From contig NZ_JACOFZ010000002.1 in assembly GCF_014284155.1 (NCBI RefSeq), positions 468,711-532,710 on the forward strand: a stretch of 64,000 nucleotides of DNA. Direction: 5' to 3'. Below the pieces are notes generated by a model. The model had not been told where the DNA came from, made no database searches, and was given only the letters and a program-made list of their open reading frames with translations. Shown piece after piece: positions 1-11,000 of this stretch; the stretch's first letter is position 1; each line of letters opens with the position of its first letter. This DNA is from Affinundibacterium nitidum. GTDB taxonomy: Bacteria; Pseudomonadota; Gammaproteobacteria; Burkholderiales; Burkholderiaceae_D. Position numbers and translations under genes: made by a program.

Positions 1-2
1 AC

Positions 3-2054
3 ACCGACAAAGGCCTACATCGACTAAAATCCTGGGATGGAAAAGTCGCGCAATTTGACTATGTGAGCGGCTTACTCAATCAAGCCGACAAAAATCTTGG
101 CAGCAATTTGCTCGAAGACCAGCAAGGTCGCATTTGGACTGAAGATGCAGTGATTGACCCTGCACAAATGCAGATACGCTTTTTGAGTAGCGCCGATGGT
201 ATCGATGCCCACACCAGCTGGAACGGTTCTTGTACTAAAACACGCGATGGTCTACTCATGTTTGGGGGTACAAAGGGTATCGCCATCATTGATGCCAATC
301 GTTTTACTTCCATGGCACCGCTGCCCCAAATAGCCATCACTGAACTCAAGATTAATGGCCATGCTATCGCCCCGGGCAACTTGGCGAACTCCATGCAAGG
401 TGAGCAATTTAAACTTGTACTCTCCCCTTCGCAACGTGACTTTTCGATTGAATTTGCTGCTCTTGATTTCGCCGAACCCAAAAAAAATCGCTACCAGTAC
501 CGTCTGCAAGGCTATGACAAAGATTGGATAGAAACCGATGCAGATCATCGCAATGCGGCTTACACCAGTTTATGGCCAGGTCTATATCAACTGCACGTTC
601 GAGCCAGCAATCGGCATGGCGAATGGATTAGTCAAGAATTGGTCATTCCCATTCGCGTCTTGCCTGCATGGTGGCAATCTTGGTGGTTCGTGGCATGTAT
701 TTTGATTCTCATTGCGGGCTTCATTGCCGCCTTACTACGTTGGCGCGAGCAACGCCTACAGGAACAAGCTAGGCATCTGCAAACTCTGATCGACGCAAGT
801 ACCGCAGACATTTTGGATATCGGCGCGATTGGTCGTGAGCTCACATCGACGCTCGATACCGGGCAGGCTTTTGACCGTGTATATCGTCAAATTTCATCCA
901 AACTTCAAGTCGACGTGTTTTTTATTGGCATCGTCGACGAGAGCCGCGCCCAATTGAACTTAGCGTACAAGATGGAGGGTGGCCGTCGATTACCCGATGC
1001 AGCCATCAAGCTCAATGAGCTGCATCACCCTGCTGTATGGTGCGTGCAAATTCACGAGGATATGATCACCAAACAGCGGCATGAACTGAGCAATTACCTT
1101 GGCGACATTACGATCCCCGGAGATGTCACAAAGACAGAAACCATGATCTTTTTGCCGCTCTTTGCGGGCCATAAAGTCATAGGCTGTTTAAGCGTACAAA
1201 GCCATCAAATCGATGCCTATAGTAAAGAGCAAATCGATCTCTTACGTATCCTGGCAAGTTATGCAGCCATTGCATTATCCAACTCAATCGCACATAGCAG
1301 CTTGGCCAGATCAAATGAAGAACTCGCTGATGCCTTGCATGATCTCAAAACTGCACAGGCCAAATTGATTCAAGTCGAGCGCCAGCAAATTTCACTCGAC
1401 TTGCACGATAATCTTTCTCAAACGATGACAGGTATCTTGCTGCAACTCGACACGGCACGCACCGTCCTATCGCAAGAAGCAGACGCCGGTCAAAGCACAA
1501 CGCAAGCACCAACAAACAGCAACCCAGCGGCCAACGACCTCAGCCATCGTGGCTTACCTTATGTTGACCGCGCTATTGAACTTGCCCGCGACGGCATTAC
1601 GCAGACACGCTACATGCTCAAGCAGCTACGTACAAAACAGACTAAGCCGACCGCGATTGACTTGCTCGACACTTTAAGACGAGATTTAGCACGATTGGTA
1701 GCGGGGACACCAATCAAAATCAAAGTCGAACAAAGTGGCCATCCGATTCCTTTACAAGCCAAGGTTGAATCGGCAGTACTCAACGTCGCCCAACAAGCAG
1801 CAACCAATGCCTTAAGACATAGTGGTGCTAAGACGATACGCGTGACAATTGCTTTTCAGCCAGACCACGTTGTGCTCACAGTACAAGATAGCGGCTGCGG
1901 TTTTGATGCCCACTCACCTAATTTCAATCCCGGCATTGGCTTATTTGGCATGCGCCAGCGCGTGACTGCATTGTCTGGTAAATTTCATCTTGCGACTGGC
2001 ATAGGTAAGGGCACGAAAGTGACCGCCAGCATTCCATTCATCGAGGAAGAATAA
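3..2054 (+). CDS. Sensor histidine kinase with periplasmic Y_Y_Y domain and GAF domain, 5' end outside window
   Basis: The reading frame is open from base 3 with no stop, so the gene enters from the left edge; a GTG at 63 is only an internal codon. The first visible residues resemble a two-component regulator propeller blade. A Y_Y_Y domain follows (about nt 380-650, with the YQYRLQGYDKDW signature), one membrane segment near nt 665-740, a GAF-like domain (about nt 800-1290), a HisKA_3 dimerisation helix with the LDLHDNLSQT phosphoacceptor motif near nt 1395-1425, and a HATPase domain ending in GIGLFGMRQRV. This is the NarX/LiaS-type class that phosphorylates LuxR-type response regulators. 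Its stop codon overlaps the start of such a regulator (TAATG), so the two form a pair. The signal sensed cannot be told from the sequence. Confidence 0.93.
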   Translation, partial: TDKGLHRLKSWDGKVAQFDYVSGLLNQADKNLGSNLLEDQQGRIWTEDAVIDPAQMQIRFLSSADGIDAHTSWNGSCTKTRDGLLMFGGTKGIAIIDANRFTSMAPLPQIAITELKINGHAIAPGNLANSMQGEQFKLVLSPSQRDFSIEFAALDFAEPKKNRYQYRLQGYDKDWIETDADHRNAAYTSLWPGLYQLHVRASNRHGEWISQELVIPIRVLPAWWQSWWFVACILILIAGFIAALLRWREQRLQEQARHLQTLIDASTADILDIGAIGRELTSTLDTGQAFDRVYRQISSKLQVDVFFIGIVDESRAQLNLAYKMEGGRRLPDAAIKLNELHHPAVWCVQIHEDMITKQRHELSNYLGDITIPGDVTKTETMIFLPLFAGHKVIGCLSVQSHQIDAYSKEQIDLLRILASYAAIALSNSIAHSSLARSNEELADALHDLKTAQAKLIQVERQQISLDLHDNLSQTMTGILLQLDTARTVLSQEADAGQSTTQAPTNSNPAANDLSHRGLPYVDRAIELARDGITQTRYMLKQLRTKQTKPTAIDLLDTLRRDLARLVAGTPIKIKVEQSGHPIPLQAKVESAVLNVAQQAATNALRHSGAKTIRVTIAFQPDHVVLTVQDSGCGFDAHSPNFNPGIGLFGMRQRVTALSGKFHLATGIGKGTKVTASIPFIEEE

Positions 2055-2695
2055 TGAATACAGAACACAGCATCACCGTGTTTTTAGTAGACGACCACCC
2101 TGTGGTACGCGAAGGCTTGCAAGCGCTATTTAGCCAACATCCTGAGTTCAAAGTCATCGGCGAAGCGGCCGATGGCATTAGCGCCGTCACCAAATTTGAT
2201 GAAATCCGCGCAGATGTCGCTCTGATCGATTTGCGCTTGCCGGGCCAAAGCGGTATCGAAGCGATTCGCGCTATCCGCGCCCAACACCCAAAAGCGGGTC
2301 TAATCGCCATCACCTCTTTCGATGGCGACGCCGACGCTCGTAATGCCTTGGCTGCGGGAGCGAATGGTTTTTTGTTTAAAGGATCTCCCGGCACAGAAAT
2401 TTTAGATGCAGTGCGTGCCGTGAGTGCTGGTGGCGAATGGGTGACCGATGAGATTGCCGCCCTGCTTACCGCTACCGATGGCAGCGACCTAAGTGCACGC
2501 GAACAAGAAGTGCTGACTAAACTCGCCGAAGGCTTACGCAATCAAGAGATCGCAGATCAACTCGGTCTTTCACTGAGCACAGTCAAGTGTCATGTAAATG
2601 CGATTCTCGATAAGCTCGATGCGGTAGATCGTACCGAAGCCGTTGTCACTGCTTTAAAGCGAGGGATTATTCATTTACCTTCGCGTAATTGGTGA
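2054..2695 (+). CDS. LuxR/NarL-family response regulator
   Basis: Receiver domain at residues 8-125 with acidic pocket D13/D14, phosphoacceptor D59 in ALIDLRLPG and a conserved K near the FLFKG segment. A GerE-type helix-turn-helix occupies about residues 145-205 (LSAREQEVLTKLAEGL, then a recognition helix with STVKCHV). The length of 213 residues is normal for NarL/FixJ regulators. The ATG overlaps the kinase stop codon by one base, so translation is probably coupled and the kinase upstream is the cognate partner. Target genes are unknown. Confidence 0.95.
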   Translation: MNTEHSITVFLVDDHPVVREGLQALFSQHPEFKVIGEAADGISAVTKFDEIRADVALIDLRLPGQSGIEAIRAIRAQHPKAGLIAITSFDGDADARNALAAGANGFLFKGSPGTEILDAVRAVSAGGEWVTDEIAALLTATDGSDLSAREQEVLTKLAEGLRNQEIADQLGLSLSTVKCHVNAILDKLDAVDRTEAVVTALKRGIIHLPSRNW

Positions 2696-2769
2696 AGCTT
2701 ATCTAGGCAATCCGCCCTGTTGAGTAAGACTAGTAGAATATCAACGTCGCCCAAACTAGAAAGACCATC

Positions 2770-3195
2770 ATGAAAAAATCGCTCCTCACCATCGTCATCA
2801 CAGCTGCTTTTGGTGCAGCTTTAAGTCTGACATCGATTAACGGTTTAGCAGCAGAACAATCTGCTGATCCGTGCAAAACGCAAGCGAATACCTTAGAAAT
2901 TAACGAGTGCGGAAAACAAGAGTTGGCCAAGAAAGACAAAGAGCTCAACGCTGCTTATCAACAACTCATGAAAAAACTCGCCCCCGCAGATAAGTCTGAC
3001 GACACCAAGTACGCCGAGGTCAAAAAGCAATTAATCGAAGCACAGAAAAACTGGATCAAATACCGCGACGCCGACTGCAGCGCCAAATACACACTCTACG
3101 AACAAGGCTCCATACGTGGGATCGTGCACTTGAGCTGTTTAAGAGAAAAAACTGAACAGCGGACAAAAGAGTTGTTGAACTGGGATCCGGTGTGA
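2770..3195 (+). CDS. LprI/DUF1311-family periplasmic protein
   Basis: 141 residues with a signal peptide (MKKSLLTIVITAAFGAA, probable cleavage after GLAA). The mature part has the DUF1311/LprI N-terminal pattern: C near the start, a second C after NTLEINEC, an LNAAYQQLMKKL helix, a W-KYRDADC segment and a final LSCLREKTEQR. The four cysteines fit two disulfides. LprI of Mycobacterium inhibits lysozyme, but most proteobacterial members are uncharacterised, so a lysozyme-inhibitor role is only a possibility. It stands alone, on the opposite strand to the operon that follows. Confidence 0.8.
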   Translation: MKKSLLTIVITAAFGAALSLTSINGLAAEQSADPCKTQANTLEINECGKQELAKKDKELNAAYQQLMKKLAPADKSDDTKYAEVKKQLIEAQKNWIKYRDADCSAKYTLYEQGSIRGIVHLSCLREKTEQRTKELLNWDPV

Positions 3196-3288
3196 GATCA
3201 CATTCTTTTGATTACTTTTAGCACAATTTGGAAATCAGAAACATAAACAGCGCTTAAGATTTTAACTCGTCTTGATTCGCTTAATTCT

Positions 3289-4164
3289 TCATTGCTGCGA
3301 GTCACCAAAATTTTGTGCTAATGTTTGCAATCCAGAAGCAAAGTTCAAGTCTGATTGCACACCAAGTGGCGGTAAAACACGTACTGGTTTGCTGTGCATA
3401 TTGGTGGAGGAAAGCACATTCTGTACGATCTCAGGAGTAGCGTTCCAGATAGGATCATCGATGGCTTCGAATACCGCTTTGAGTTGATGACCCCAAGTGT
3501 TGCGTATCATTTGGAAGTATTGGTTTTTTTCGTCAATGGTAACGAAGCGCGTGACTGCCAGGCGGTCAGTTTCGTACACTAATAAATCGAGCGGCAAGCC
3601 TACCGAAATATTTGATCGCAAGGTGGAATCCATGGAAATCAAGGCACATTTGGCTGCTTCGTCGAGTGGTGTTGCTGGTGTGACGACGCGATCTAAAATT
3701 GGCTTGCCATATTTAGCTTCACCGATTTGAAAATAGGTGTTTTCGTTGTGCGATTCGATGAAATTGCCGGCGGAATAAATTTGGAACAAGCGGCAGCGTT
3801 CGCCTTTAATTTGGCCGCCTAAAATCATGCTGACATTAAAATCGATACCGAATTCGGCAAGCGCTTTGGCGTCGCGATGAAACACACTGCGCACAGCGTC
3901 ACCGACAATGCGGGCGGCTTCGTACATATTGGATGCGGTCCAAATACTTTGACCATCAGCACTAACATGTGCGGAGATCAGTTCACGTATGGATTGAGAA
4001 ATGGAGAGATTGCCTGCTGTGAGTAGTACGATCATACGGTCACCCGCATTTTCAAACACACTCATTTTACGGAAAGTGCCGACCTGATCAACGCCCGCAT
4101 TGGTGCGTGAATCAGAAAGAAAAACCAGCCCTGCATCCAGGCGCATACCAACACAGTAAGTCAT
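3289..4164 (-). CDS. Anbu-type proteasome-related peptidase
   Basis: The N-terminus MTYCVGMRLDAGLVFLSDSR matches the Ntn-hydrolase fold of HslV/20S beta subunits. Removal of Met would expose Thr2 as nucleophile; D18 (LSDSRT) and K33 (FRKM) sit where the catalytic Asp and Lys of proteasome-type peptidases lie. At 291 residues it is longer than HslV (about 175), as expected for Anbu. It is the last gene of the minus-strand ATP-grasp/alpha-E/transglutaminase cluster, 235 bp after the preceding stop. That gap holds a 15-bp perfect palindrome at 4379-4393 and may contain its own promoter. Anbu genes commonly accompany this gene set; the physiological substrate is not established. Residues 2, 18 and 33 support an active enzyme. 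Confidence 0.9.
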   Translation of the reverse strand: MTYCVGMRLDAGLVFLSDSRTNAGVDQVGTFRKMSVFENAGDRMIVLLTAGNLSISQSIRELISAHVSADGQSIWTASNMYEAARIVGDAVRSVFHRDAKALAEFGIDFNVSMILGGQIKGERCRLFQIYSAGNFIESHNENTYFQIGEAKYGKPILDRVVTPATPLDEAAKCALISMDSTLRSNISVGLPLDLLVYETDRLAVTRFVTIDEKNQYFQMIRNTWGHQLKAVFEAIDDPIWNATPEIVQNVLSSTNMHSKPVRVLPPLGVQSDLNFASGLQTLAQNFGDSQQ

Positions 4165-4399
4165 TGCGAATCAGTTTTTTTGGGTAAAGCACTATTTTAC
4201 ACTAGCGAACTTTGCCGAATAAGCCAATGAAAGGAGATTCAAGTTTTTTGTTTGCAGTGCGCTGTTATAAGTTAAGCGATGTGCCAATTTGGTGCAAATT
4301 AAAGGGTACAAGAGAAATATTTTCTCGAAAAATATTATATTGAAATGCTTTAATACTCAGAAACGAAGACACGGCGTCGGATAAAATTTATCCAAACAA

Positions 4400-5311
4400 T
4401 TACTTTATTGGCACTGGGGTTACCGTCACACTGACTGCGAGATTTTGTTGATCACCACCAAGTACCACGCCACGCATAGGCGTGACATCGCTAAAATCGC
4501 GACCCCAACCTAAGGTGATGTGTTCATGCTGAACTAGACACCGATTTGTGGGATCAAAATCAACCCACCCGAATTCTGGGCAATAGACTGACACCCAGGC
4601 ATGCGAGGCGTCAGCGCCGATCAAACGAGCTTCGCCTTCTGGTGGGTGCGTGAGAATATAGCCACTGATATAGCGCGCTGCCAAGCCTAAGCTACGCAAG
4701 CAACCTATCATTAATTGTGCGAAATCTTGACACACACCACGGCGCCCTCTCAAGACTTGTTCAAGTGGAGTGGAAATATCAGTCGCTTCACCATCAAATT
4801 CAAAATCATCAAAGATGCGCTTGGTGAGACTCAATGCTGCTTCTAAATGCGGCCGGCCCGGCGTGTAACTGGCCAATGCATACTCTCGAAGCTCTTCGTT
4901 CCAGTTGACATGGGGTGAAGCGTATAAATAACGTTGGGGTTCATCGCTAGACAAGGGGTCAAACACAAAACGCGTGTCACGCAAAGCTTCCCATGGTGTC
5001 GAGTGACTCAATTCAGCGAAGCTGTATCGCGCTCGCAGCACCACTTCAAACTCGGCGCGCACAGACAAGGCATGATGCGGTTCGAGTATCGTCATGTTTT
5101 GCACTTTGTTGCCAAAATAGTCGAGGCCTTCGGTGCGTTCTTCTCCAATCGGGGCGACTGTGATGGAATCATTTAACACCTCTTGAAACTTAAAGCTACG
5201 TGGCGAGAGATGCAAATATTGCTGCGACAAGGTTACCAGATTCTGATACTGATAATCCGTTTGGTGCACGACCTGATAATGTGCGACGACTGGACGAAGC
5301 AATGTGTTCAT
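4400..5311 (-). CDS. Transglutaminase-like cysteine peptidase/amidase (COG1305 type)
   Basis: 303 residues: an N-terminal beta-rich region (Bact_transglu_N, about 10-95) followed by the transglutaminase core. The catalytic triad is visible as C194 (RRGVCQDFAQL), H237 (ADASHAWVSV) and D253 (WVDFDPTN). There is no signal peptide, so it should act in the cytoplasm. The ATG overlaps the stop of the upstream ATP-grasp/alpha-E gene (ATGA), implying translational coupling. In this family's conserved neighbourhood the transglutaminase fold is predicted to hydrolyse amide bonds in a peptide-like product made by the ATP-grasp partner; that role is inferred from comparative genomics. Confidence 0.9.
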   Translation of the reverse strand: MNTLLRPVVAHYQVVHQTDYQYQNLVTLSQQYLHLSPRSFKFQEVLNDSITVAPIGEERTEGLDYFGNKVQNMTILEPHHALSVRAEFEVVLRARYSFAELSHSTPWEALRDTRFVFDPLSSDEPQRYLYASPHVNWNEELREYALASYTPGRPHLEAALSLTKRIFDDFEFDGEATDISTPLEQVLRGRRGVCQDFAQLMIGCLRSLGLAARYISGYILTHPPEGEARLIGADASHAWVSVYCPEFGWVDFDPTNRCLVQHEHITLGWGRDFSDVTPMRGVVLGGDQQNLAVSVTVTPVPIK

Positions 5312-8040
5312 GAAGAAGTACCCATTACCGAAGAACCACTTGCTGCGCCGGGCTTATCTAGGTTTGGAGATACCCCAGTGTAACTAAAAAAGCGCACGCT
5401 CAGCCTATCAGAAACCTCGGCACTGGCGCGACTAATTCGCCCCAAGAGATCGATCAAAGCAGGATTACCGGCGTAAAAATCATGGGCCGGATCAAGCACT
5501 AATAATTCCTGCAATAAGGGCGCGAGAAGTTCTGTGCCACAAGCGCCATAACTGCGCGCTAATTTACTCAAATAAGTGAGTATGCCTTCCAATTGAAACA
5601 CCACTGAGCGGGGATTACTTTCGTCGAGCAACAATAGGTCGAGCACTGACATCCATTCGGGTCTAGCCATATATCGTGAGCGATAGGTCACGATACTATC
5701 GGCCGTTTCAAGGAGCCAGTCGAGTTTGCTATTGGCACGCATGGCCAAACCGTGCTGTAGCAAGGCGCAAATAAATTGGAGCCTTTCGATGCGTCTACCG
5801 ATCGATAAAAAGCGCCAGCCTTTATCTCGCGTCATACCATCTAAGGCAAATCCTGTGAGGTTCATCAAATCACTAATTGCTTCATCAAGCATGAGCGAAG
5901 CTTCAGAAATTGTGGGCGGTGTTTCACCGTTACCGAAGCGCTGCATCATTTGATTGATGGTGCGCCAGTTGTCGAGTGAAACGCGTTCACGCAATTGGCT
6001 GGCGATGCGATACAGGTTTTGTAATTGATTGGCGATACCTGGTAAAGAGGGGGAGACCATTGCAAGCATGAGTTCACTCTCAAGCTGCTGGTCGGACAGT
6101 ATGGGTACGGTCGCTGGTGTATTCGATTGTGGGCTTTGGCTTTGGCTTGGTATGCCAGATTGCGTCTGTGACTGTGATTGCGCCTCAGTCTCGATCGCTG
6201 GCAAAGTAATCAAGTAAGACCAAGCACACAATGCCTGTATGGTTTGCCATTCATCTCGACGCATCTCCGCGGGCATGGTAATCATTTGCACTATCGCGGT
6301 ACGCATGAGTCGTGCGATATTGTCACATCGTTCGCAATAGCGCCCAAACCAATACAGGTTCTCGGCAACGCGGCTAGACAAATGAGTGTCGTCGCGTATC
6401 AAATCTTTAGCGTTCGGTTGTTTGCGTACCATACTCTCGGGCTCGGCCTGAGGATTGGCAAGCACCCAAGTATCTTTACTTCCACCACCACGCTGCATCG
6501 CTAATACGCGGTCGTCTGGCCCCGTCGCGACCCGAGTTAAACCACCGGGCATCACAACATAACCTGATGGAGTCGCACAAGCATACACACGCAAACCTAT
6601 TGCCGATGCCGTGAGAGAATTCTTCAGAGGCTGAGATGGCTTCGATGACTCTGCCACTGGATTGTCATTTTTTGTACGAACTTGCTCAGCTACTTGTGCA
6701 CGCCAGATCGGTGCCTGCGACAAATGCACTAATTCTTGAGCAACAAAATTCTCTGGATGGGCACGCATCTTTTTGATGAATTCGGCTCGCGCACTTCCTT
6801 TCAAATCTTTGCCAAAAACTGGATATTGGCGTAATTGCGGAAAACTCGGTTTAACAATCAGTTGATCTAAACGCGCAATTACTTCTTCAAGAGCTGCTGG
6901 CTCGCCACACCACCAAGTTCCCACGGAAGGCATTTTTAATTCTTCACCCAAGATCTTTTCGCTCAAGCTAGGCAAAAATCCGAGCAAGGCGCCTGACTCC
7001 AATAAGTTAGAACCCAAGCTATTTGCGATGACCACGTTGCCACGACGTGCAACATCAGTTAAGCCCGCGATACCCAAGGCAGAGTCACTTCTTAGCTCTA
7101 GTGGGTCGCTAAATTCATCGTCAACGCGGCGCATAATGACATGTACGCGCTGCAAGCCGGACAATGCTTTCAACCAAACCATGCCGTCGCGCACGGTTAA
7201 ATCACTTCCTTCGACGAGCGGCACCCCGAGATAACGCGCTAAAAAACTTTGCTCATGATAAGTTTCGTTATACGGGCCAGGCGTCAACAAAACAATCAGA
7301 GGGTCTTCATTTTCAGCCAAGGTTCGCTGACCGTTGGGCGCGCTTGTGCCACCGTTCGCGCACATTCGCCCCCAATGCGTCATACTTTCTAACATCGTCG
7401 AAAAGAAGCCAGCTAGATGCCTGACTTTCATTTCTCGAAAAAGCTCAGGAAAAGCGCTAGCGATTACGAAACGGTTTTCTAAAGAGTAGCCCGCGCCCGA
7501 CGGTGCTTGGGTACGATCACCGACCACCCACCATTGACCATTCGGTGCACGGGCCAAATCGACTGCATAAAAATGCAGCGCAATCTCGTCGAGATGCTCA
7601 ATGCCATGACAGGGTCGCAAGAAGCCTGCATTGCCGTGGACAAGTGCAGCGGGTAAAGCTGCCTCGGCCAACAAGCTCTGCTCACCATAAATGTCGATCA
7701 GAATGCGATTCAATAAAGTGGCGCGCTGTACTACCGCAGCTTCAATCTCTTCCCATTCCTCATGCGGCAAGATCATGGGCAAGACATTTAGATCCCATGG
7801 GCGTTGCATTCCCTTAGTATCATCATACACATTATAGGTAACGCCGTTTTCGCGCACTTTTCGTTGTACGATTGCTGCACGCTGCTGCATGACACCTTCT
7901 GGCTCTTGCGCCAGACTTTCCATTAAGCGACGCCAATGCGCACGGGGCGCCCGCGATGGCTCAAGCATCTCATCGAAGGTCTCGCGAGTGACGGGGTAGG
8001 ACGATAGCAGCTGGTTTAAATTCTTATTCAACTTTTTCAC
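5308..8040 (-). CDS. Fusion of circularly permuted ATP-grasp (COG2308) and alpha-E (COG2307)
   Basis: 910 residues starting at GTG (8038-8040). The first half, to about residue 550, is the circularly permuted ATP-grasp ligase: FVIASAFPELFREMKV, VLLTPGPYNETYHEQSFLARYLG, VHVIMRRVDDEFSDP, and a C-terminal GGLTRVATGPD and GGGSKDTWVL block shared with the separate ATP-grasp protein at 12537-13961. The second half is an alpha-helical alpha-E domain beginning SSRVAENLYWFGRYCERCDN. Two low-complexity insertions stand out: a K/S/N-rich stretch in the ATP-grasp part (about nt 6610-6710) and a Q/S-rich stretch in the alpha-E part (about nt 6105-6195). The 34-bp spacer upstream contains the dyad GGTGTGAACACC. 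The predicted role is ATP-dependent amide-bond formation; substrates are unknown. Confidence 0.9.
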   Translation of the reverse strand: MKKLNKNLNQLLSSYPVTRETFDEMLEPSRAPRAHWRRLMESLAQEPEGVMQQRAAIVQRKVRENGVTYNVYDDTKGMQRPWDLNVLPMILPHEEWEEIEAAVVQRATLLNRILIDIYGEQSLLAEAALPAALVHGNAGFLRPCHGIEHLDEIALHFYAVDLARAPNGQWWVVGDRTQAPSGAGYSLENRFVIASAFPELFREMKVRHLAGFFSTMLESMTHWGRMCANGGTSAPNGQRTLAENEDPLIVLLTPGPYNETYHEQSFLARYLGVPLVEGSDLTVRDGMVWLKALSGLQRVHVIMRRVDDEFSDPLELRSDSALGIAGLTDVARRGNVVIANSLGSNLLESGALLGFLPSLSEKILGEELKMPSVGTWWCGEPAALEEVIARLDQLIVKPSFPQLRQYPVFGKDLKGSARAEFIKKMRAHPENFVAQELVHLSQAPIWRAQVAEQVRTKNDNPVAESSKPSQPLKNSLTASAIGLRVYACATPSGYVVMPGGLTRVATGPDDRVLAMQRGGGSKDTWVLANPQAEPESMVRKQPNAKDLIRDDTHLSSRVAENLYWFGRYCERCDNIARLMRTAIVQMITMPAEMRRDEWQTIQALCAWSYLITLPAIETEAQSQSQTQSGIPSQSQSPQSNTPATVPILSDQQLESELMLAMVSPSLPGIANQLQNLYRIASQLRERVSLDNWRTINQMMQRFGNGETPPTISEASLMLDEAISDLMNLTGFALDGMTRDKGWRFLSIGRRIERLQFICALLQHGLAMRANSKLDWLLETADSIVTYRSRYMARPEWMSVLDLLLLDESNPRSVVFQLEGILTYLSKLARSYGACGTELLAPLLQELLVLDPAHDFYAGNPALIDLLGRISRASAEVSDRLSVRFFSYTGVSPNLDKPGAASGSSVMGTSS

Positions 8041-8074
8041 ATAGGATGGTGTTCACACCGTTCGGCCTTTGCCA

Positions 8075-11000
8075 CTAGGGCTGCCAACGCATATCAAGCG
8101 TCATCGGGAAATTCGGGTTTAAATCTTCTCGATAAACAATTATAGGGCCTGGCGTGTGTCCGTGATCCCAAAATCGTGCAAAACGACGCGCTTCTGCAGC
8201 ATTCGCGTTAACTGGCGCATTTTCTTCACTGCGTCCGCCCGGGTGGCTTACATGATAAGTACAGCCGCCAATGGCGCGGCCACTCCAAGTATCGACCAAA
8301 TCAAAGGTCAACGGCGCGTGACTCTGGATAGTTGGATGCAAGGCAGACCATGGGTTCCATGCTTTGAATCTTACACCGGCGACAAATTCGCCCGGAATAC
8401 CGGTCGGATGTAGTGGCAATGGGCGCCCATTGCAAGCGACGATATGCCTGCTGTTGGTGACACCACGCACCCGTAACTGTAAGCGCTCTATCGACGAATC
8501 GACGTAACGCGCGGTGCCGCTGCCACTGACTTCTTCACCCAATACATTCCAAGGTTCAATCGCCTGACGCAACTCCATCTCCACGCCGTCATACACCACC
8601 GTGCCGAAACGCGGGAAACGGAATTCAATAAAGGGGTCAAACCAATGCTCTTCGAAGGCGTAGCCAGCGGCTTGCAAATCTTTTACTACATCGCGAATAT
8701 CCAGTGCCACAAAATGTGGGAGCATCCAACGATCATGGAGAGCAGTACCCCAATTGACCAATTTACAGGTGTAGGGCTTACGCCAAAAACTCGCCACCAA
8801 GGCGCGCAGCAGCAGCATCTGTAACAAGCTCATCCGTTCATGCGGTGGCATCTCAAAAGCACGAAATTCGACTAAGCCGAGGCGCCCAGTGGGACTATCA
8901 GGTGAATACAATTTGTCGATAGAGAATTCTGAGCGGTGCGTGTTACCGGTGAGATCAACCAAGAGATTGCGCAGCAGTCTATCCACGATCCAAGGGCGCT
9001 CGCTCTCTTGCAAGTTGGGTAGCACTTTATCCATTTGCTGAAAGGCCAAAGACAGCTCATACAAATTGTCGTCGCGCGCCTCATCAACCCGCGGTGCCTG
9101 ACTTGTTGGACCAATAAAGGTACCAGAAAACAAGTACGATAAAGCAGGATGATTTTGCCAATAGGTGATTAAACTTTTTAACACGTCAGGCCGACGCAGC
9201 ATGGGACTATCAGCTGGGGTTGCGCCGCCCAAAGTAGCGTGATTGCCACCACCGGTGCCAGTGTGGCGACCGTCGACCATAAACTTTTCTGTACCCAAGC
9301 GTGTTAGACGCGCTTCCTCATACAGCGTCGTCACGTTATATACCAACTCATTCCAGGTCGCAGCCGGATGAATATTTACCTCAATAACGCCCGGATCAGG
9401 TGTCACGCTGAGGAGCTTCACGCGAGGATCACGGGGTGGAGGATAACCTTCCATTCTTACTTTAAGTTTGAGTTTGGCAGCAGTCGCTTCCACATTGCTC
9501 ACCAATGCGAGATAGTCTTCTATACGCTTTATAGGCGGCATGAACACATGCAAACGACCTTCACGCACTTCTACGCACAAGGCAGTATGAATCACCTCGT
9601 GCACCACGAGCATCGCATCTATCTTTGAATTTGACTTGGATTCGTTAGCGTTTACATTTGTGCTTGCCCCAGCATGTTTTGTCTCTGGCTTGGCATCTTC
9701 TTTATTCGCCATTTTTAACACGGAAGTAACGACCGTTTTACCCGCATCCTTAGCAGTGTTGATCGCTGGCAGATCACTCTTCTTGGCGAATGGGTCAACA
9801 TCAAACTCTTGCACTTTGTCGGCTTCCAAGACCCAAGGTAGCGACGCCAAAGGTAGCCGTAAGCCCATCGGCGAATCACCTTCTAATAGATAGAGGTGTT
9901 CGCGTTTCAACGGCCATGGGCTAGTTCTCCAGCTACTTCCTAAGGCTGTGCTGGCGTCGAGTTCTTGCGGTTTGAGTGGCAACACATAGCCCACCACTTC
10001 ACCGAGGCCACGCGCTAACAATCGTGCGATGCGACGCCGTTCTTCAGATGCCGATAGATCCGCTTTGAGCGGATCAAGATTAACTGGCAAAGCCTGTTCT
10101 CGCTGCGCTAACTGCACCACGTCTTCATAAGCCGGAATGAGACTATTCGTCGACAACAGCAATGATTGTGTTAGTTCCAACGCAAAAGCCTTGGCCTCTG
10201 GATCGCCATAGCCCTCGGCTTTATTCTCATCCGAAAACAAACTAATATCGCGCCACATTGGCTGTCCATCTACGCGCCAATAAATATTCAAGGCCCAGCG
10301 TGGCAATGGTTCACCAGGATACCATTTACCTTGTCCGTAATGCAGCATGCCACCCGGTGCGAAATGATTTTTGAGCCTGTGCATCAGCTGCCCCGCCAGC
10401 TCCCGCTTTTTATCGCCGTGCGCCAAGGTATTCCATTCGGCTCCATCCATGTCATCAATTGAGACGAATGTCGGCTCGCCACCTTGGGTTAAGCGCACGT
10501 CTTGTTGCTTCAAGTCGACATCAACCTGCTGCCCTAGGGCGTTAATTTTGTCCCAATCTTGTTCGCTATAAGGTTTGGTAACGCGTGGGTCTTCATGAAT
10601 ACGCGTGATTGTCATCTCGTGGGAAAAGGTGACCTCAGCCTTATCGACAAAGCCAGAGACCGGTGCCGCTGACGACGGCATCGCCGTGCAAGCCAAGGGA
10701 ATATGTCCTTCTGAGGCAAGCATACCTGACGTGGGGTCTAGCCCTATCCAACCAGCCCCTGGCACATATACTTCGGCCCATGCGTGCAAATCGGTGAAGT
10801 CGACCGTGGTGCCACTCGGGCCGTCTAAGGCGGCTTGATCTGCTTTCAATTGAATTAGATAGCCGGAAACGAAGCGCGCTGCCAAACCCATATTACGCAG
10901 CATCTGTACGAGCAGCCAGCCGCTATCGCGACAGGATCCGGTTTGCTTCTGCAAAGTTTCTTCAGGTTCTTGCACTCCCGGTTCCATGCGTACCAAGTAC

